From IMG/VR virus record IMGVR_UViG_3300031918_000088, positions 1 through 36,098 of that record: DNA of 36,098 bases. One strand, 5' to 3'. Below are positions 7,855 through 16,211 of this stretch, in pieces; within the stretch, counting starts at the first letter, position 1, and each line of letters opens with the position of its first letter. Both the position numbers and the translations under genes were made by a program. Source of the DNA: a virus. A model generated the notes under the pieces. That model was not told the DNA's origin, made no database searches, and worked only from the letters and a program-made list of their open reading frames with translations.

Positions 7855-7994
7855 AATTGCGATTATTAATTTATGTAAAGATAATCATTTTAATCATAAT
7901 AACGAATCTAATTTAGTTTAATTATTACCGCCACAGATCAGAGCAAGAAACATACAACCTTCAATTTTATTTTTTTTCGTTTTCCGTTTTCGTT

Positions 7995-9233
7995 CTACCG
8001 TGCAAAAAGGCGCGCCCCGACAGGCGTATTCGCACCCGACGCACCGTAATTCGCAGACGCAGACAAAGGACCCGCAACCGCCCCAGAATACGCAGCACCG
8101 CCCGAGAGCAGAGCCCCCCAACCGCTTCCAAAAGCAGGGTTATAAGTGTAGTCGCAAAATTGAGTTGTGCTTGATCCTCCGATTGACTTAGCTATAATAT
8201 CACCTTTATCACCAAACTGGATTGTTTTTATCCATCCGTCCGACGGATGCAGTCCGGCGAATCTTGCGTTAACACTTGTATTGTCAACTATTAGATCAGG
8301 ATTATCGAAAATGTAAACCTCACGAGTAGATGCAAGGTGATTGAAAGAAACACCATCAACCCATTTCCAGAGGTGTCCGAACAGATTTTCAATACCTCTG
8401 TAGCGTGGAACAGTGAATGTCCTATTTATCCCAGCACCTCCAAAGTTTGCGATAACTACCGGAACTTCACCGATGCCGTTTGCAAGAGCGTCACTGGCTC
8501 CACATGTGATAAAAGGATTGTATCCGTTGAATGTAGACCATTCGGCTGAAACTGCCGTTGTAACTCCGTTCCCCAATCCGCCTTTCTTATAGCCTTCGAC
8601 TGTAAGACTATTATCTACAGGTTTTTGAAAGTCAGATGTAGCAAATTCGATCATAAACAGCCACAGTTGCTCCTTGTAAGGATCATAATACTGCTGTTGG
8701 TACCCTACTCCATTTGCTCTTGCGTCAGCCCGAAATGTAGTTTCTGAACGCGATGTTGTTGGAAGTACACCTGCAACACTTGAAAGTTTAGTGCCAACTA
8801 ATCTACCTTCGTAAGAGCTATAAAAACATTTTGAGCTTTTTATAAAACCAACTAAAGGGTATTCGGAAAGTTTTATACGCTCTATATTGCCAACTGTTTC
8901 GTACTTCCAGTAACAATCCTTTGACCTATATGCCATTACATTGCCGTCAACTCCTGTTCTGTTACTTGCCGTTCCGTCTGCTTTCTTAGTCCAGTCATCT
9001 GTTTTCAGATAGTAGTTTACCGACTTATCGGCATTCATCAAAACACCTTTGATAGAATTTTGAACAGGCAAAGTAGCGTGAAGCGACATAAAACCAGTTC
9101 CGGCAATTCGTGTAAAGTCTTTTGATGCAATAGTATTATCGCGTTCAATTCCATACCAGGCGTTCTGGTTCAAAGATGACCAGAGGTGTGCCTTATCCTG
9201 TACCAATAAAGATATATTTCGTGTAATTCCCAT
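7995..9233 (-). CDS. receptor-binding tail protein with DGR-like variable C-type lectin end
   Basis: A 412-residue protein with an N-terminal structural part and a C-terminal lectin-type fold. The region from about 275 (YRGIENLFGHLWKWVDGV) to the end has the FGE-sulfatase/C-type lectin pattern of DGR target proteins, ending GWGALLSGG...VGARLFAR. The last 133 coding bases before the stop (7998-8130) have only about 10 adenines on the coding strand, far below neighbouring genes, and are rich in GCG, GGT and TCT codons. That fits repeated adenine-specific mutagenesis. No reverse transcriptase or template repeat is visible in this window. Host-receptor binding is the likely role. Confidence 0.75.
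   Translation of the reverse strand: MGITRNISLLVQDKAHLWSSLNQNAWYGIERDNTIASKDFTRIAGTGFMSLHATLPVQNSIKGVLMNADKSVNYYLKTDDWTKKADGTASNRTGVDGNVMAYRSKDCYWKYETVGNIERIKLSEYPLVGFIKSSKCFYSSYEGRLVGTKLSSVAGVLPTTSRSETTFRADARANGVGYQQQYYDPYKEQLWLFMIEFATSDFQKPVDNSLTVEGYKKGGLGNGVTTAVSAEWSTFNGYNPFITCGASDALANGIGEVPVVIANFGGAGINRTFTVPRYRGIENLFGHLWKWVDGVSFNHLASTREVYIFDNPDLIVDNTSVNARFAGLHPSDGWIKTIQFGDKGDIIAKSIGGSSTTQFCDYTYNPAFGSGWGALLSGGAAYSGAVAGPLSASANYGASGANTPVGARLFAR
7998..8130 (-). other. candidate DGR variable region (adenine-depleted)
   Basis: C-terminal coding segment of the receptor-binding gene with strong coding-strand adenine depletion and a GC-rich end (GTCGGGGCGCGCC) that could serve as the initiation-of-homing sequence. 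The assignment rests on composition and on the protein fold. The template repeat would have to lie outside this window. Confidence 0.5.
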
Positions 9234-9242
9234 AACCGAAAA

Positions 9243-9527
9243 TTATTTAGAATAAACCTGGTACATACTGGCTCCGGATCCGGTTTTAACCTTGGCGATA
9301 CGCGAAGGGGTAATTTCGTTCACGGTCATGGTGATGGATCCGGAATTACCATATTCATCTTCATATACCAATGCAGCGCCATCAACGCCACGATTTTGTA
9401 TCCAGCTTGGATAATCGAATGTTATTTCGGCCGATACAGTGCCTACCGCTTTAAAACCTCCGGTAACTCCACGCGAGGTGCGGAATGTGTTTGTAAATAT
9501 TTGGGCTAATGATTCCAGGATATTCAT
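9243..9527 (-). CDS. small tail protein, unknown (94 aa)
   Basis: A 94-residue beta-rich protein (...VGTVSAEITFDYPSWIQNRG...) starting 27 bases after late promoter P7 and nine bases before the receptor-binding gene. The pairing suggests a fibre-base or adaptor subunit made together with the receptor-binding protein. No known domain is recognised. Confidence 0.65.
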   Translation of the reverse strand: MNILESLAQIFTNTFRTSRGVTGGFKAVGTVSAEITFDYPSWIQNRGVDGAALVYEDEYGNSGSITMTVNEITPSRIAKVKTGSGASMYQVYSK

Positions 9528-9554
9528 GGTTATATGTTTTTGTTAATTTTCGGA

Positions 9555-9589
9555 CAATGTTACTACCCGTTTCTTTTTTTTAAAAGGAC
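9555..9589 (-). promoter_or_regulatory. late phage promoter P7 (GTCCTTTT-19-TAACATTG)
   Basis: GTCCTTTT (9582-9589 on the minus strand, preceded by T), a 19-base spacer that begins with eight A residues, and TAACATTG (9555-9562). The ATG at 9527 lies 27 bases downstream. It should drive the small tail protein and the receptor-binding protein. Confidence 0.8.
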
Positions 9590-9613
9590 ATTTTTAAAAC
9601 AGTATGCTTACAC

Positions 9614-9943
9614 CTATAATTTATCCCATAACTCTTTGTTTTTTGTGAGTTTCAACTTCGCTTTTCGGCGCAGGTATGCTGCATGCTGGCTATGCGGAAT
9701 TTCCTCATAAGGAAATCCGGGAGAAAAACCCCAGTATTCTGGATTTGTAAATACAATACTTTTATCCTGGATCGGTTTTTCATTCTTAACTATTTTTCCG
9801 CAAGGTAATACCCTAACAAAAATATCGGCATAATTGAGTACCGCTTCGTTTCCATCAACCCAGCCCAGGACTTTAAAACCTTTCGTTTTTAGCTTATCAA
9901 TATTTTCCTGCTGTATAGATGGAATAAATGGCGGGGAAATCAT
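9614..9943 (-). CDS. tail-region protein, unknown (109 aa)
   Basis: A 109-residue protein with alternating beta and helical segments (KLKTKGFKVLGWVDGNEAVL) and a basic C-terminus (YLRRKAKLKLTKNKELWDKL). It lies between the FISUMP-type gene and promoter P7, so it is probably the last gene of the P6 unit. No domain is recognised. Confidence 0.55.
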   Translation of the reverse strand: MISPPFIPSIQQENIDKLKTKGFKVLGWVDGNEAVLNYADIFVRVLPCGKIVKNEKPIQDKSIVFTNPEYWGFSPGFPYEEIPHSQHAAYLRRKAKLKLTKNKELWDKL

Positions 9944-9976
9944 TTAAATAATCAGATTAATTTTTAACATTTTTTT

Positions 9977-10702
9977 TTAAACATTACTCCAATCATTGTT
10001 AAATGCATATGATCCTTCCGTTGTTAAGGCAGCCCATTCAGCATTTGTAAAAAATGTGGGGTCTGCTCCGCCCATGGTTATTAAATCCCCGTTTCCGAAT
10101 TTGATTTCGGCTAAGTCGTTCACAAGCCATTCTACGCCGCCAAAACATTTAGTACGATATACTTTATGATCATTTCCTGTATAGGTGCCTGTTTGGCCAT
10201 CCGAAAGCGAAGTTGATGGGTTAATTAAACGTAAACCACAGCCTCTTTTGTACGAAGCATAAACGTTATGGCATAAACAATAATTGAGATTGTAATATAT
10301 GCCAACCGAAAATGCGGATCCAGGGCTATCCGAATTAGTGCTGGTCCAATACCCGCTCTCTGATTTTAAACCAACGAAAGAACCATCAGTATGCATGCGC
10401 ACTCCATGCCCACGGGCATTAAACCCAACATCATTAATACCGGTATTCCCTGTATTCCAGTATGTAGTACCTGATTCTTTAAGATGATATCCTGCATCAT
10501 TTGCAGTTGGACCATCCCAATCGGGGCTATATGGATTATACGTCGGATCAATATACATGGCCAATTGTACCCAGTAAGCCATAGAGGGTACTTCCCATCC
10601 CGTATTCGCTATATGCCTGGCATCCATAACGGCCGGCCAGTTATAGCCCAGGCCATATTTAATGGATGCAAACCGCCTGGGTATGTAAAGGATCCTTCCC
10701 AT
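9977..10702 (-). CDS. FISUMP-type tail protein
   Basis: The 241-residue protein shows the FISUMP pattern common in Bacteroidetes: GWEVPSMAYWVQL near residue 40, then GYWTSTNSDSPGSAFSV around 118 and a CGLRLINP-type end near 160, followed by an 80-residue extension. FISUMP domains share the C-type lectin fold and often mediate surface binding. The gene starts in a TAATG overlap with the upstream gene and is likely part of the tail tip or fibre. Unlike the 7995 gene, its binding region is not adenine-depleted. Confidence 0.7.
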   Translation of the reverse strand: MGRILYIPRRFASIKYGLGYNWPAVMDARHIANTGWEVPSMAYWVQLAMYIDPTYNPYSPDWDGPTANDAGYHLKESGTTYWNTGNTGINDVGFNARGHGVRMHTDGSFVGLKSESGYWTSTNSDSPGSAFSVGIYYNLNYCLCHNVYASYKRGCGLRLINPSTSLSDGQTGTYTGNDHKVYRTKCFGGVEWLVNDLAEIKFGNGDLITMGGADPTFFTNAEWAALTTEGSYAFNNDWSNV

Positions 10703-11340
10703 TATATCCTGATTAATTTAAGCTTGCCGCGAATTAATGTGGGCGATCCAGTAATATAAATTCCTGTCGCGGCTAACCATAAATATACCAGATCGCCTGT
10801 ATTTACAGTTTCGTTTTCACCGGTTCGGGCTCCCACTTCGGTGATGTCGGTATTTATTACAAACCCGTCTAATCCAAGTACGGCGGTTTCATTGCAAACA
10901 ATCCAGGGGAATAAGGTACCGTCATCCGTTTGCATAATAGCACTAATAATCTTGTAGGGATAACTAGCCTTAATATCTAAAATATATTTTTGTTCTGTTC
11001 CAAGAGTAATGTCGCGAAATTCGAACGATATATCTTCAATGTTCTTTTCAATATACTCAATCGCCCCCGTAGTCGCATTGGTAGCCACCACCTTATTATA
11101 ATCCGCTTCAGCTGCAGCAGCGTGATCGGCAGCACTGATCATGCTATGTAACCTGGCATGTGTGGCGGGAGGACTTAACTCGGCTCCCAGGCAAACTACC
11201 GATTTAACGCCACCAACAATTTTAAGCCCGTAAAACAAGGCATCAACCCGGTTGTATCCTACATTTAATAAAGCCTGTTCCAGTTGGCTCACGGTAGGCA
11301 CACGGCCGGCAATATTGGATATATAGGGTTCTTTTGCCAT
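10702..11340 (-). CDS. tail structural protein, unknown (212 aa)
   Basis: A 212-residue protein with an alanine-rich helical middle (ISAADHAAAAEADYNKVVAT) followed by a beta-rich half (ISFEFRDITLGTEQKYILDI). The shape suits a fibre or tail-tip subunit. TAATG stop/start overlaps on both sides place it in one transcript with its neighbours under P6. Confidence 0.65.
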   Translation of the reverse strand: MAKEPYISNIAGRVPTVSQLEQALLNVGYNRVDALFYGLKIVGGVKSVVCLGAELSPPATHARLHSMISAADHAAAAEADYNKVVATNATTGAIEYIEKNIEDISFEFRDITLGTEQKYILDIKASYPYKIISAIMQTDDGTLFPWIVCNETAVLGLDGFVINTDITEVGARTGENETVNTGDLVYLWLAATGIYITGSPTLIRGKLKLIRI

Positions 11341-12476
11341 TATACCGATTCAATTACGGGCGTTTGCAAATATTCGAATTCGAGCGCTACGCTTATCAGC
11401 GCGTTATCGTCGTTAAGCTGCTGCATTTTTTCGGTGCGCAGTTCCACAGGTACCAGCACAGCGCCCTGTACTTCATATATTTCGGTACTGGTAAGTAATT
11501 CGTTACTCCAGGCAGTTTCGGCCTTAAGCATATAACCGGTTTCGGCAGCCAGGGTTTGCCTGCCCTGGTTGTACCAGGTTACGCGGTCGGGTACCTGTGC
11601 GCCATCATACCCGGCTTGCCGGCTGGCCGTAAGGCGGTCGGTAGTGGCGTTAATAATTCCGAGGCCGCGGAGCATAAGCTGATCGAACGTGCCGTACGAA
11701 TTACGGAAAAATAACTGCCGCGGATTGGTATACGGCAAACGGTTAATTACAAATGTGCGTGTTTCGCTAACCGGAACTACTACACTTAAATCATTAATAT
11801 AAGCAGCCCTTACCGTATAGCCCGCCACGGTTTTGGTAGGCTCATCGGTCAGTGCCCAGGCTAATACAATAGCCGGGCTGGCATCGAGCTGCACCACTTC
11901 GTATTCGCCTGCCTGGCCCGAGTATGCGCCTTCGAACACGGCGGTAGTGCCATCGGTATACGTAACCGTAAACTGCAGCTGGTACAGGTACTCGACCGAA
12001 TCCTGAACCATATAATACAGGTGGATGATTTCGGCCGGCAATACTTTACGCACCTGGTTAGGGTACCAGGTTAAAAACGGCTTATGGGCAACAATATAAT
12101 CGTTAATGGTTCCGCTGAAATCGTGCTTCCAGTGCGGTATGCGGGCCGGCATAATACGATACTCAGAGGTAGTAAGTTCATTGTGGCTGGTGGGTGGCGT
12201 TCCATAACGTTCGCCGAATACAAAGGCCTGCAGCGGGAATGCCTGCGCGTGTATGGCAGGCACGGTGAGCGATGCGGGCAGTACCGGTTTATCGCGCACA
12301 AAATCGGAAAGTTCGAAGGTAACTTTATGCGCCGTGTCGGGTTCAATGCTGTCGCCGATGGTGCCTACCATACCGGTGATATGGCACAGGGAAGTATAAT
12401 CGGTAGTTAATTGGAACACTACCGGCATACGGGCGGCAATAAGCGTGGGAGGTGATTTAATTATAGTAAGGGCCAT
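11340..12476 (-). CDS. tail protein downstream of tape measure (378 aa)
   Basis: Start taken at the ATG at 12476 (MALTIIKSPPTLIAARMPVV), 22 bases after promoter P6; a longer frame would run through the promoter. The protein is beta-rich throughout. Its place right after the tape measure gene is where distal tail (Dit-like) proteins sit in siphophages. That role is inferred from position only. Confidence 0.7.
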   Translation of the reverse strand: MALTIIKSPPTLIAARMPVVFQLTTDYTSLCHITGMVGTIGDSIEPDTAHKVTFELSDFVRDKPVLPASLTVPAIHAQAFPLQAFVFGERYGTPPTSHNELTTSEYRIMPARIPHWKHDFSGTINDYIVAHKPFLTWYPNQVRKVLPAEIIHLYYMVQDSVEYLYQLQFTVTYTDGTTAVFEGAYSGQAGEYEVVQLDASPAIVLAWALTDEPTKTVAGYTVRAAYINDLSVVVPVSETRTFVINRLPYTNPRQLFFRNSYGTFDQLMLRGLGIINATTDRLTASRQAGYDGAQVPDRVTWYNQGRQTLAAETGYMLKAETAWSNELLTSTEIYEVQGAVLVPVELRTEKMQQLNDDNALISVALEFEYLQTPVIESV

Positions 12477-12482
12477 GGGGAT

Positions 12483-12497
12483 GTACGATTTACGATT
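12483..12497. repeat. isolated GTACGATTTACGATT repeat
   Basis: GTACGATTTACGATT lies in the leader between promoter P6 and the ATG at 12476. It matches the core of the 14-bp tandem repeat at 17167-17236. Confidence 0.6.
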
Positions 12498-12498
12498 G

Positions 12499-12533
12499 CA
12501 AAGATGATTTAGCTGATGTGTTTTAAAAAGGAC
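12499..12533 (-). promoter_or_regulatory. late phage promoter P6 (GTCCTTTT-19-CATCTTTG)
   Basis: GTCCTTTT (12526-12533, preceded by T), 19 bases, CATCTTTG (12499-12506), then ATG at 12476. It begins two bases beyond the tape measure stop, with no terminator in between. Confidence 0.8.
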
Positions 12534-12534
12534 A

Positions 12535-15123
12535 TTACATAGCCGTTGAATCTTCGGCATACTTATCTTTTTTCTGCAGGTCCTTTAGTTTTTGATAATT
12601 AAGCTGAACACCCTCCTGTTGAAGCTGCTGCAGCAACTTTATATTTTCATTCATTAATGCCAATAAAGCAGGATTTGAAATGTCGGATGCCGGATGTTGC
12701 ATATCCAATGTAGCCCGGTCGGGTACCCGCCCGCTATAGTGCTGCGGCACGGCGCGTATGGCTTCCAGTATCTCCGGGTAGTTCATGGTAATATTGCGCG
12801 AGCGCAGGTGATCAATTACAATTTCGCTGCCATGATCGGCTATTAACGTGGGGTGCGTATACATGCCGGTAGTGGCATTGCCGGCATAAGGCACATTGGT
12901 ATATTGCCGGCCATCGAGGGCGCCGGTAACGTTGCGGCCGGCAAAGAACTGGGGGACTGGCTGAGATGCAATTACAGCTATTTGAGCCGCTCCGGCCACA
13001 CCTGCCAATATCATTGCAGGTATATTAGCCGGAGGCATTACTCTGTTGGCTGAAGCAATTGATAGCGCAGTATTAATAACAGCTTGAATTATATCTGCTG
13101 CTTTCTGCTTTTTAAATGCGTCCTGTTTAAGTTTTTTAGCTTTCGCATCATATTTAGCATTAATTGCTTCTTTTTCAGCTTCTGTAAGATTTTTATTGCT
13201 TAACTCTTTTTGCCGTTGCTTTTCGAGTAAATTATTTTGATTATCATACTCAGCCTGTTGGCGGCTTGCTACTATATTAAAAATGGCCTCATTTGTTATT
13301 TTTGCTGATTCAAGTACAGTATTTTTAACTTCGCTTTCCTTTTTATCTTTGCTTTCAATATCTGTTAGTGCGCCTTTAATTTTATGACCCATTGATTTTT
13401 CAACTCCAGCAGCGGCCTGCGCATCTGATAATGCTAATAATGCGGCCTCTTCGTCTTCGATCAGTTTGGTTGCGATTTTACGAGCTTCGTTATCCAATAA
13501 TCTCTTTTGCGTAGCATTCCATTCCATTTCGGTATTTACACTCACGGCCATATCAAGCTGTCCAAGCGATTTAACCGCTTCATCAATGGTTTTCTTTTTT
13601 GCTACCAAGGCATTATATACAGCAGTTTCAGCAGCGGATAATGCTCCACCCGATTTTATTTTTTCAACATAAGAATCGATTTGGGATGACAGTTTTTCAT
13701 AGGCCGTTTTTTGCTTATCAGTTTCAGATGTCTCTTTCTTTGTCGGATCTATCAACTCATTAAGTATTGCTATTTTTGATTTTGTAGTGTTTACTATCGC
13801 CTGCTCCAGTTGCTGCTTTACTTTTAAGTCGTTCATTTCTTTTGAGGTAATAACTCCATTGCCATCATTACGCATCCCGGTCGTATTGTTTTCAATTTTT
13901 TTCTTAGTTGCATCAACTAACGCTTGCTGTTGCATCATCTTTTTATTCAAATCATCGATCCCGTTTTTCTTGATTAAATTCCATCGTGTTTCGTCTTTCT
14001 GTGCTTTCTCCATTTCCGAACGAAAATTTGAAACGGAAACAGCCGTTGATTGAATACCATCCTTCTGCGCGTTCCATGCATCGCGGCTGCCACCAAATGA
14101 AAAGAAAACGTCGGTAACATCTTTTAATATTGTTAATATTGAAGTAAGCTTTTTTATTACCCAATCAAGAGGGCCATTAGTTCCAAACCCAAGTGACTCT
14201 TTAAATTCGCCCCATGCCTGTGTCATTTTTGAAACTGCAGTTGCACTTTCTTCGGCAGTACCTTTATATTTTGTTAAAACCAAATCAATAGCTGCACCAT
14301 TCTTTAACTGGGTAGAACTTAGGTTTTTGAAATCAGAATCCAGGCGGGGCAAAGTCTTATCCATTTGGCCTACCAATGTTTTATTAAGTGCCAAATAGGA
14401 TTGCTGGAGTTCTTTACCCGTTATGGATGATAATTGAATTGAAGCTTCAGTAATTTTCTTTACTTCTTCGGTACTTTTACCGGAAGTAACTCCAAGCATT
14501 TGTATCTGACTGATAACAGAGTCTTCGATACCGGTTGCCATTTGCAATTTACTCGATTGTTCATTGAGTTGTTGAAAAGCATCAATATTGCCTCTTAATG
14601 CAAATAGTAATCTGCGGTCTGCAACTCTTTGTTCATCGGCAGCATCATACAATTTTTTAAATGCATAAAATACACCTGTAATTGCGGCAGCCCATCCCAA
14701 AATTTTAGCATAAGCCATCCCCATTTCACCGAATGATTTTGAAAAAGCGGATCCGGTTTGATTTGCAGTGCCTTTTAATTCTTTTAACCGGACTCCAACG
14801 GCATCAGCTTCCTTTTTAAGATCGGCATATCCTTTCATGCTCGGGCTCATATGTGCCAATACGGCATTGAGTTCTGCCTGTCGCATTTTTAATTCCTTGA
14901 GGCTAAGGTTAGCGATGCCAATGGATTCATATACTTTATCCATTTTGAGTTTAACCTGTATCATTTCCTGCTTGAGCCGTTCCCAATCGGCAGTGCCTGT
15001 AGCAAACTTTTTTTGTTCGGTAGCCAGTGATTTATAATCACCTTCAAGTTTACGCAGTTGCTGGCGCGCCTGGTCGTTGTTAATTACTATATCCAACTGT
15101 ACGCGGTCGATCTTTAAACTCAT
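12535..15123 (-). CDS. tail tape measure protein
   Basis: The 862-residue protein has the tape measure pattern: coiled-coil N-terminus (QARQQLRKLEGDYKSLATEQ), a hydrophobic segment near 135-160 (ILGWAAAITGVFYAFKKLYD), long helical stretches rich in Lys, Gln and Glu, and a second hydrophobic region near 690-730 (INTALSIASANRVMPPANIP). By the usual 1.5 A per residue rule the tail would be about 130 nm long, which indicates a long-tailed siphovirus. The gene has its own late promoter (P5) and the preceding unit ends in a terminator, so it is expressed separately from its neighbours. Confidence 0.92.
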   Translation of the reverse strand: MSLKIDRVQLDIVINNDQARQQLRKLEGDYKSLATEQKKFATGTADWERLKQEMIQVKLKMDKVYESIGIANLSLKELKMRQAELNAVLAHMSPSMKGYADLKKEADAVGVRLKELKGTANQTGSAFSKSFGEMGMAYAKILGWAAAITGVFYAFKKLYDAADEQRVADRRLLFALRGNIDAFQQLNEQSSKLQMATGIEDSVISQIQMLGVTSGKSTEEVKKITEASIQLSSITGKELQQSYLALNKTLVGQMDKTLPRLDSDFKNLSSTQLKNGAAIDLVLTKYKGTAEESATAVSKMTQAWGEFKESLGFGTNGPLDWVIKKLTSILTILKDVTDVFFSFGGSRDAWNAQKDGIQSTAVSVSNFRSEMEKAQKDETRWNLIKKNGIDDLNKKMMQQQALVDATKKKIENNTTGMRNDGNGVITSKEMNDLKVKQQLEQAIVNTTKSKIAILNELIDPTKKETSETDKQKTAYEKLSSQIDSYVEKIKSGGALSAAETAVYNALVAKKKTIDEAVKSLGQLDMAVSVNTEMEWNATQKRLLDNEARKIATKLIEDEEAALLALSDAQAAAGVEKSMGHKIKGALTDIESKDKKESEVKNTVLESAKITNEAIFNIVASRQQAEYDNQNNLLEKQRQKELSNKNLTEAEKEAINAKYDAKAKKLKQDAFKKQKAADIIQAVINTALSIASANRVMPPANIPAMILAGVAGAAQIAVIASQPVPQFFAGRNVTGALDGRQYTNVPYAGNATTGMYTHPTLIADHGSEIVIDHLRSRNITMNYPEILEAIRAVPQHYSGRVPDRATLDMQHPASDISNPALLALMNENIKLLQQLQQEGVQLNYQKLKDLQKKDKYAEDSTAM

Positions 15124-15140
15124 GGTGCAAGTATTTACTG

Positions 15141-15175
15141 CGAATGTAATCCGCCGCTACCGTAGCGAAAAGGAC
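15141..15175 (-). promoter_or_regulatory. late phage promoter P5 (GTCCTTTT-19-TACATTCG)
   Basis: GTCCTTTT (15168-15175, preceded by T), 19 bases, TACATTCG (15141-15148), 17 bases before the tape measure ATG at 15123. It begins four bases after a terminator hairpin. Confidence 0.82.
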
Positions 15176-15179
15176 ATAA

Positions 15180-15207
15180 AAAATCCCGCTCATTGGGGCG
15201 GGATTTT
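15180..15207 (-). terminator. intrinsic terminator before tape measure promoter
   Basis: A ten-base perfect stem (AAAATCCCGC / GCGGGATTTT) with an eight-base loop. On the minus strand it is followed by T residues that run into ATGTCC of promoter P5. It closes the long portal-to-lysis unit. Confidence 0.85.
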
Positions 15208-15229
15208 ACGTAAACTTTTACAGGAGTGC

Positions 15230-15484
15230 TCAGGGTGCTTTTAGCTCTTCAATCCATTCCACTATAATGGCCAGGTCGCTTACAAGCTCGTGCTTGCTTT
15301 TAATTACTTCGGGCCGGTCGTCGTTATTCGGATCAAGACTTATATACATAATGGAGCGCAGTATTTTACTTACTATCATCTCAATCGTATCGTTATCCTG
15401 CTCCTGCAGCAGCTCCATGCGCTTTACGCAGGTATCGGTAAGTATGGCGGTGCCTACCTGCAGTACATTTTTAGCCTCATTCAT
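15230..15484 (-). CDS. small helical protein, unknown (84 aa)
   Basis: Start at the ATG at 15484 (MNEAKNVLQVGTAILTDTCV), which overlaps the end of the antirepressor-like frame by eight bases. It is an 84-residue helical, acidic protein. The position right before tape measure is where tail assembly chaperones are often found, but no homology is seen. Confidence 0.6.
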   Translation of the reverse strand: MNEAKNVLQVGTAILTDTCVKRMELLQEQDNDTIEMIVSKILRSIMYISLDPNNDDRPEVIKSKHELVSDLAIIVEWIEELKAP

Positions 15485-16036
15485 TACCGGCCTCCTTTCC
15501 TTCCTTAAACAGTTCCATCTGATATCTGTCAGCAACATACTTTTCATAGGTCAGTTTTCTTACCTGGTCAAGATCAGCCTCAGCTTCGTTCATCCGGGCA
15601 CGCGCCTGGCTGTATCCGCTTTTGGCTTCCTTAAACCGCTCAAGTTCCTCTTCCATCAGGCTGGCCCGGTATTGTACAAACTCAGCGTATTGAAACAACG
15701 AATTGTAAAGCGCGTTAAACAATGAAGCTGATACTTTAAAACGGATTCGCGGCTTTCTTCCTTCACGTTCCGGGAGTCGATCCGGAAGAGCCAGCCAAAA
15801 ACAAATTTAAAGGGAATGGTAACCATTTCGTACTGCTTTCCATCGGCTCCAGTTGTAACCTCCAGGGTTATAACTGAACTCAGAATTGGGTCCTCTTTTA
15901 AGCGTTCAATTTGCCTTTGAAAAGCAATTCCCAAAGCCTGGCAAATTGGTTTTACGGCAACACGTTTTTCGTCGCCTTCGATAATAATGATTTCAACATT
16001 ATTAACTTTTGCCACAGCAGTTGTTTTACTTTCCAT
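15477..16036 (-). pseudogene. P22_AR_N-type antirepressor protein split by a frameshift
   Basis: The first frame (16036 to 15656) gives MESKTTAVAKVNNVEIIIIE, ICQALGIAFQRQIERLKEDP and TIPFKFVFGWLFRIDSRNVK: the N-terminal antirepressor domain of P22 Ant-type proteins. It reads up to YQLHC and then leaves the family. The family-like continuation FNALYNSLFQYAEF... is found one frame back (15722 to 15477), with a coiled-coil tail to KEGKEAGNE. One T seems to be missing near 15720, in TTGTTTAAC. The gene may be broken, wrongly sequenced, or read by a -1 shift; TTTTAAAG upstream, around 15731-15740, is a slippery-type string. Its place in a late operon is unusual for an antirepressor. Confidence 0.65.
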
Positions 16037-16211
16037 TTGCAAACTCCTTTCCGCGCATGTACGATGGCATTTCGTTAATACTGTTGGTAATGGCGCGAAC
16101 TTCGGTGCGGTTCGCATGGTCGAGGAAAGTAAGTACTTCCATCAGGTTGGTTTGTGGCTTACGTGCCTTTAACCTGCGCTCACGGGCGTGAGCTCTCATT
16201 TTGTTAAACAT
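16026..16211 (-). CDS. small basic protein (61 aa)
   Basis: Start at the ATG at 16211 (MFNKMRAHARERRLKARKPQ), preceded by a strong GGAGG eight to twelve bases upstream. The product is 61 residues with a very basic first third. It overlaps the antirepressor-like gene by 11 bases. The ribosome binding site lies just after a structured RNA element. Function unknown; the basic N-terminus suggests nucleic-acid contact. Confidence 0.6.
   Translation of the reverse strand: MFNKMRAHARERRLKARKPQTNLMEVLTFLDHANRTEVRAITNSINEMPSYMRGKEFANGK

Noticed and set aside
7998-8191. A 63-codon plus-strand frame opposite the receptor-binding gene end.
   Set aside because: Shadow of the adenine-depleted coding strand; its Pro/Gln-rich product follows from that composition.
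9977-10702. A second DGR variable region in the FISUMP-type gene.
   Set aside because: Its lectin-like segment has normal adenine content, and no homing-type GC-rich end is seen.
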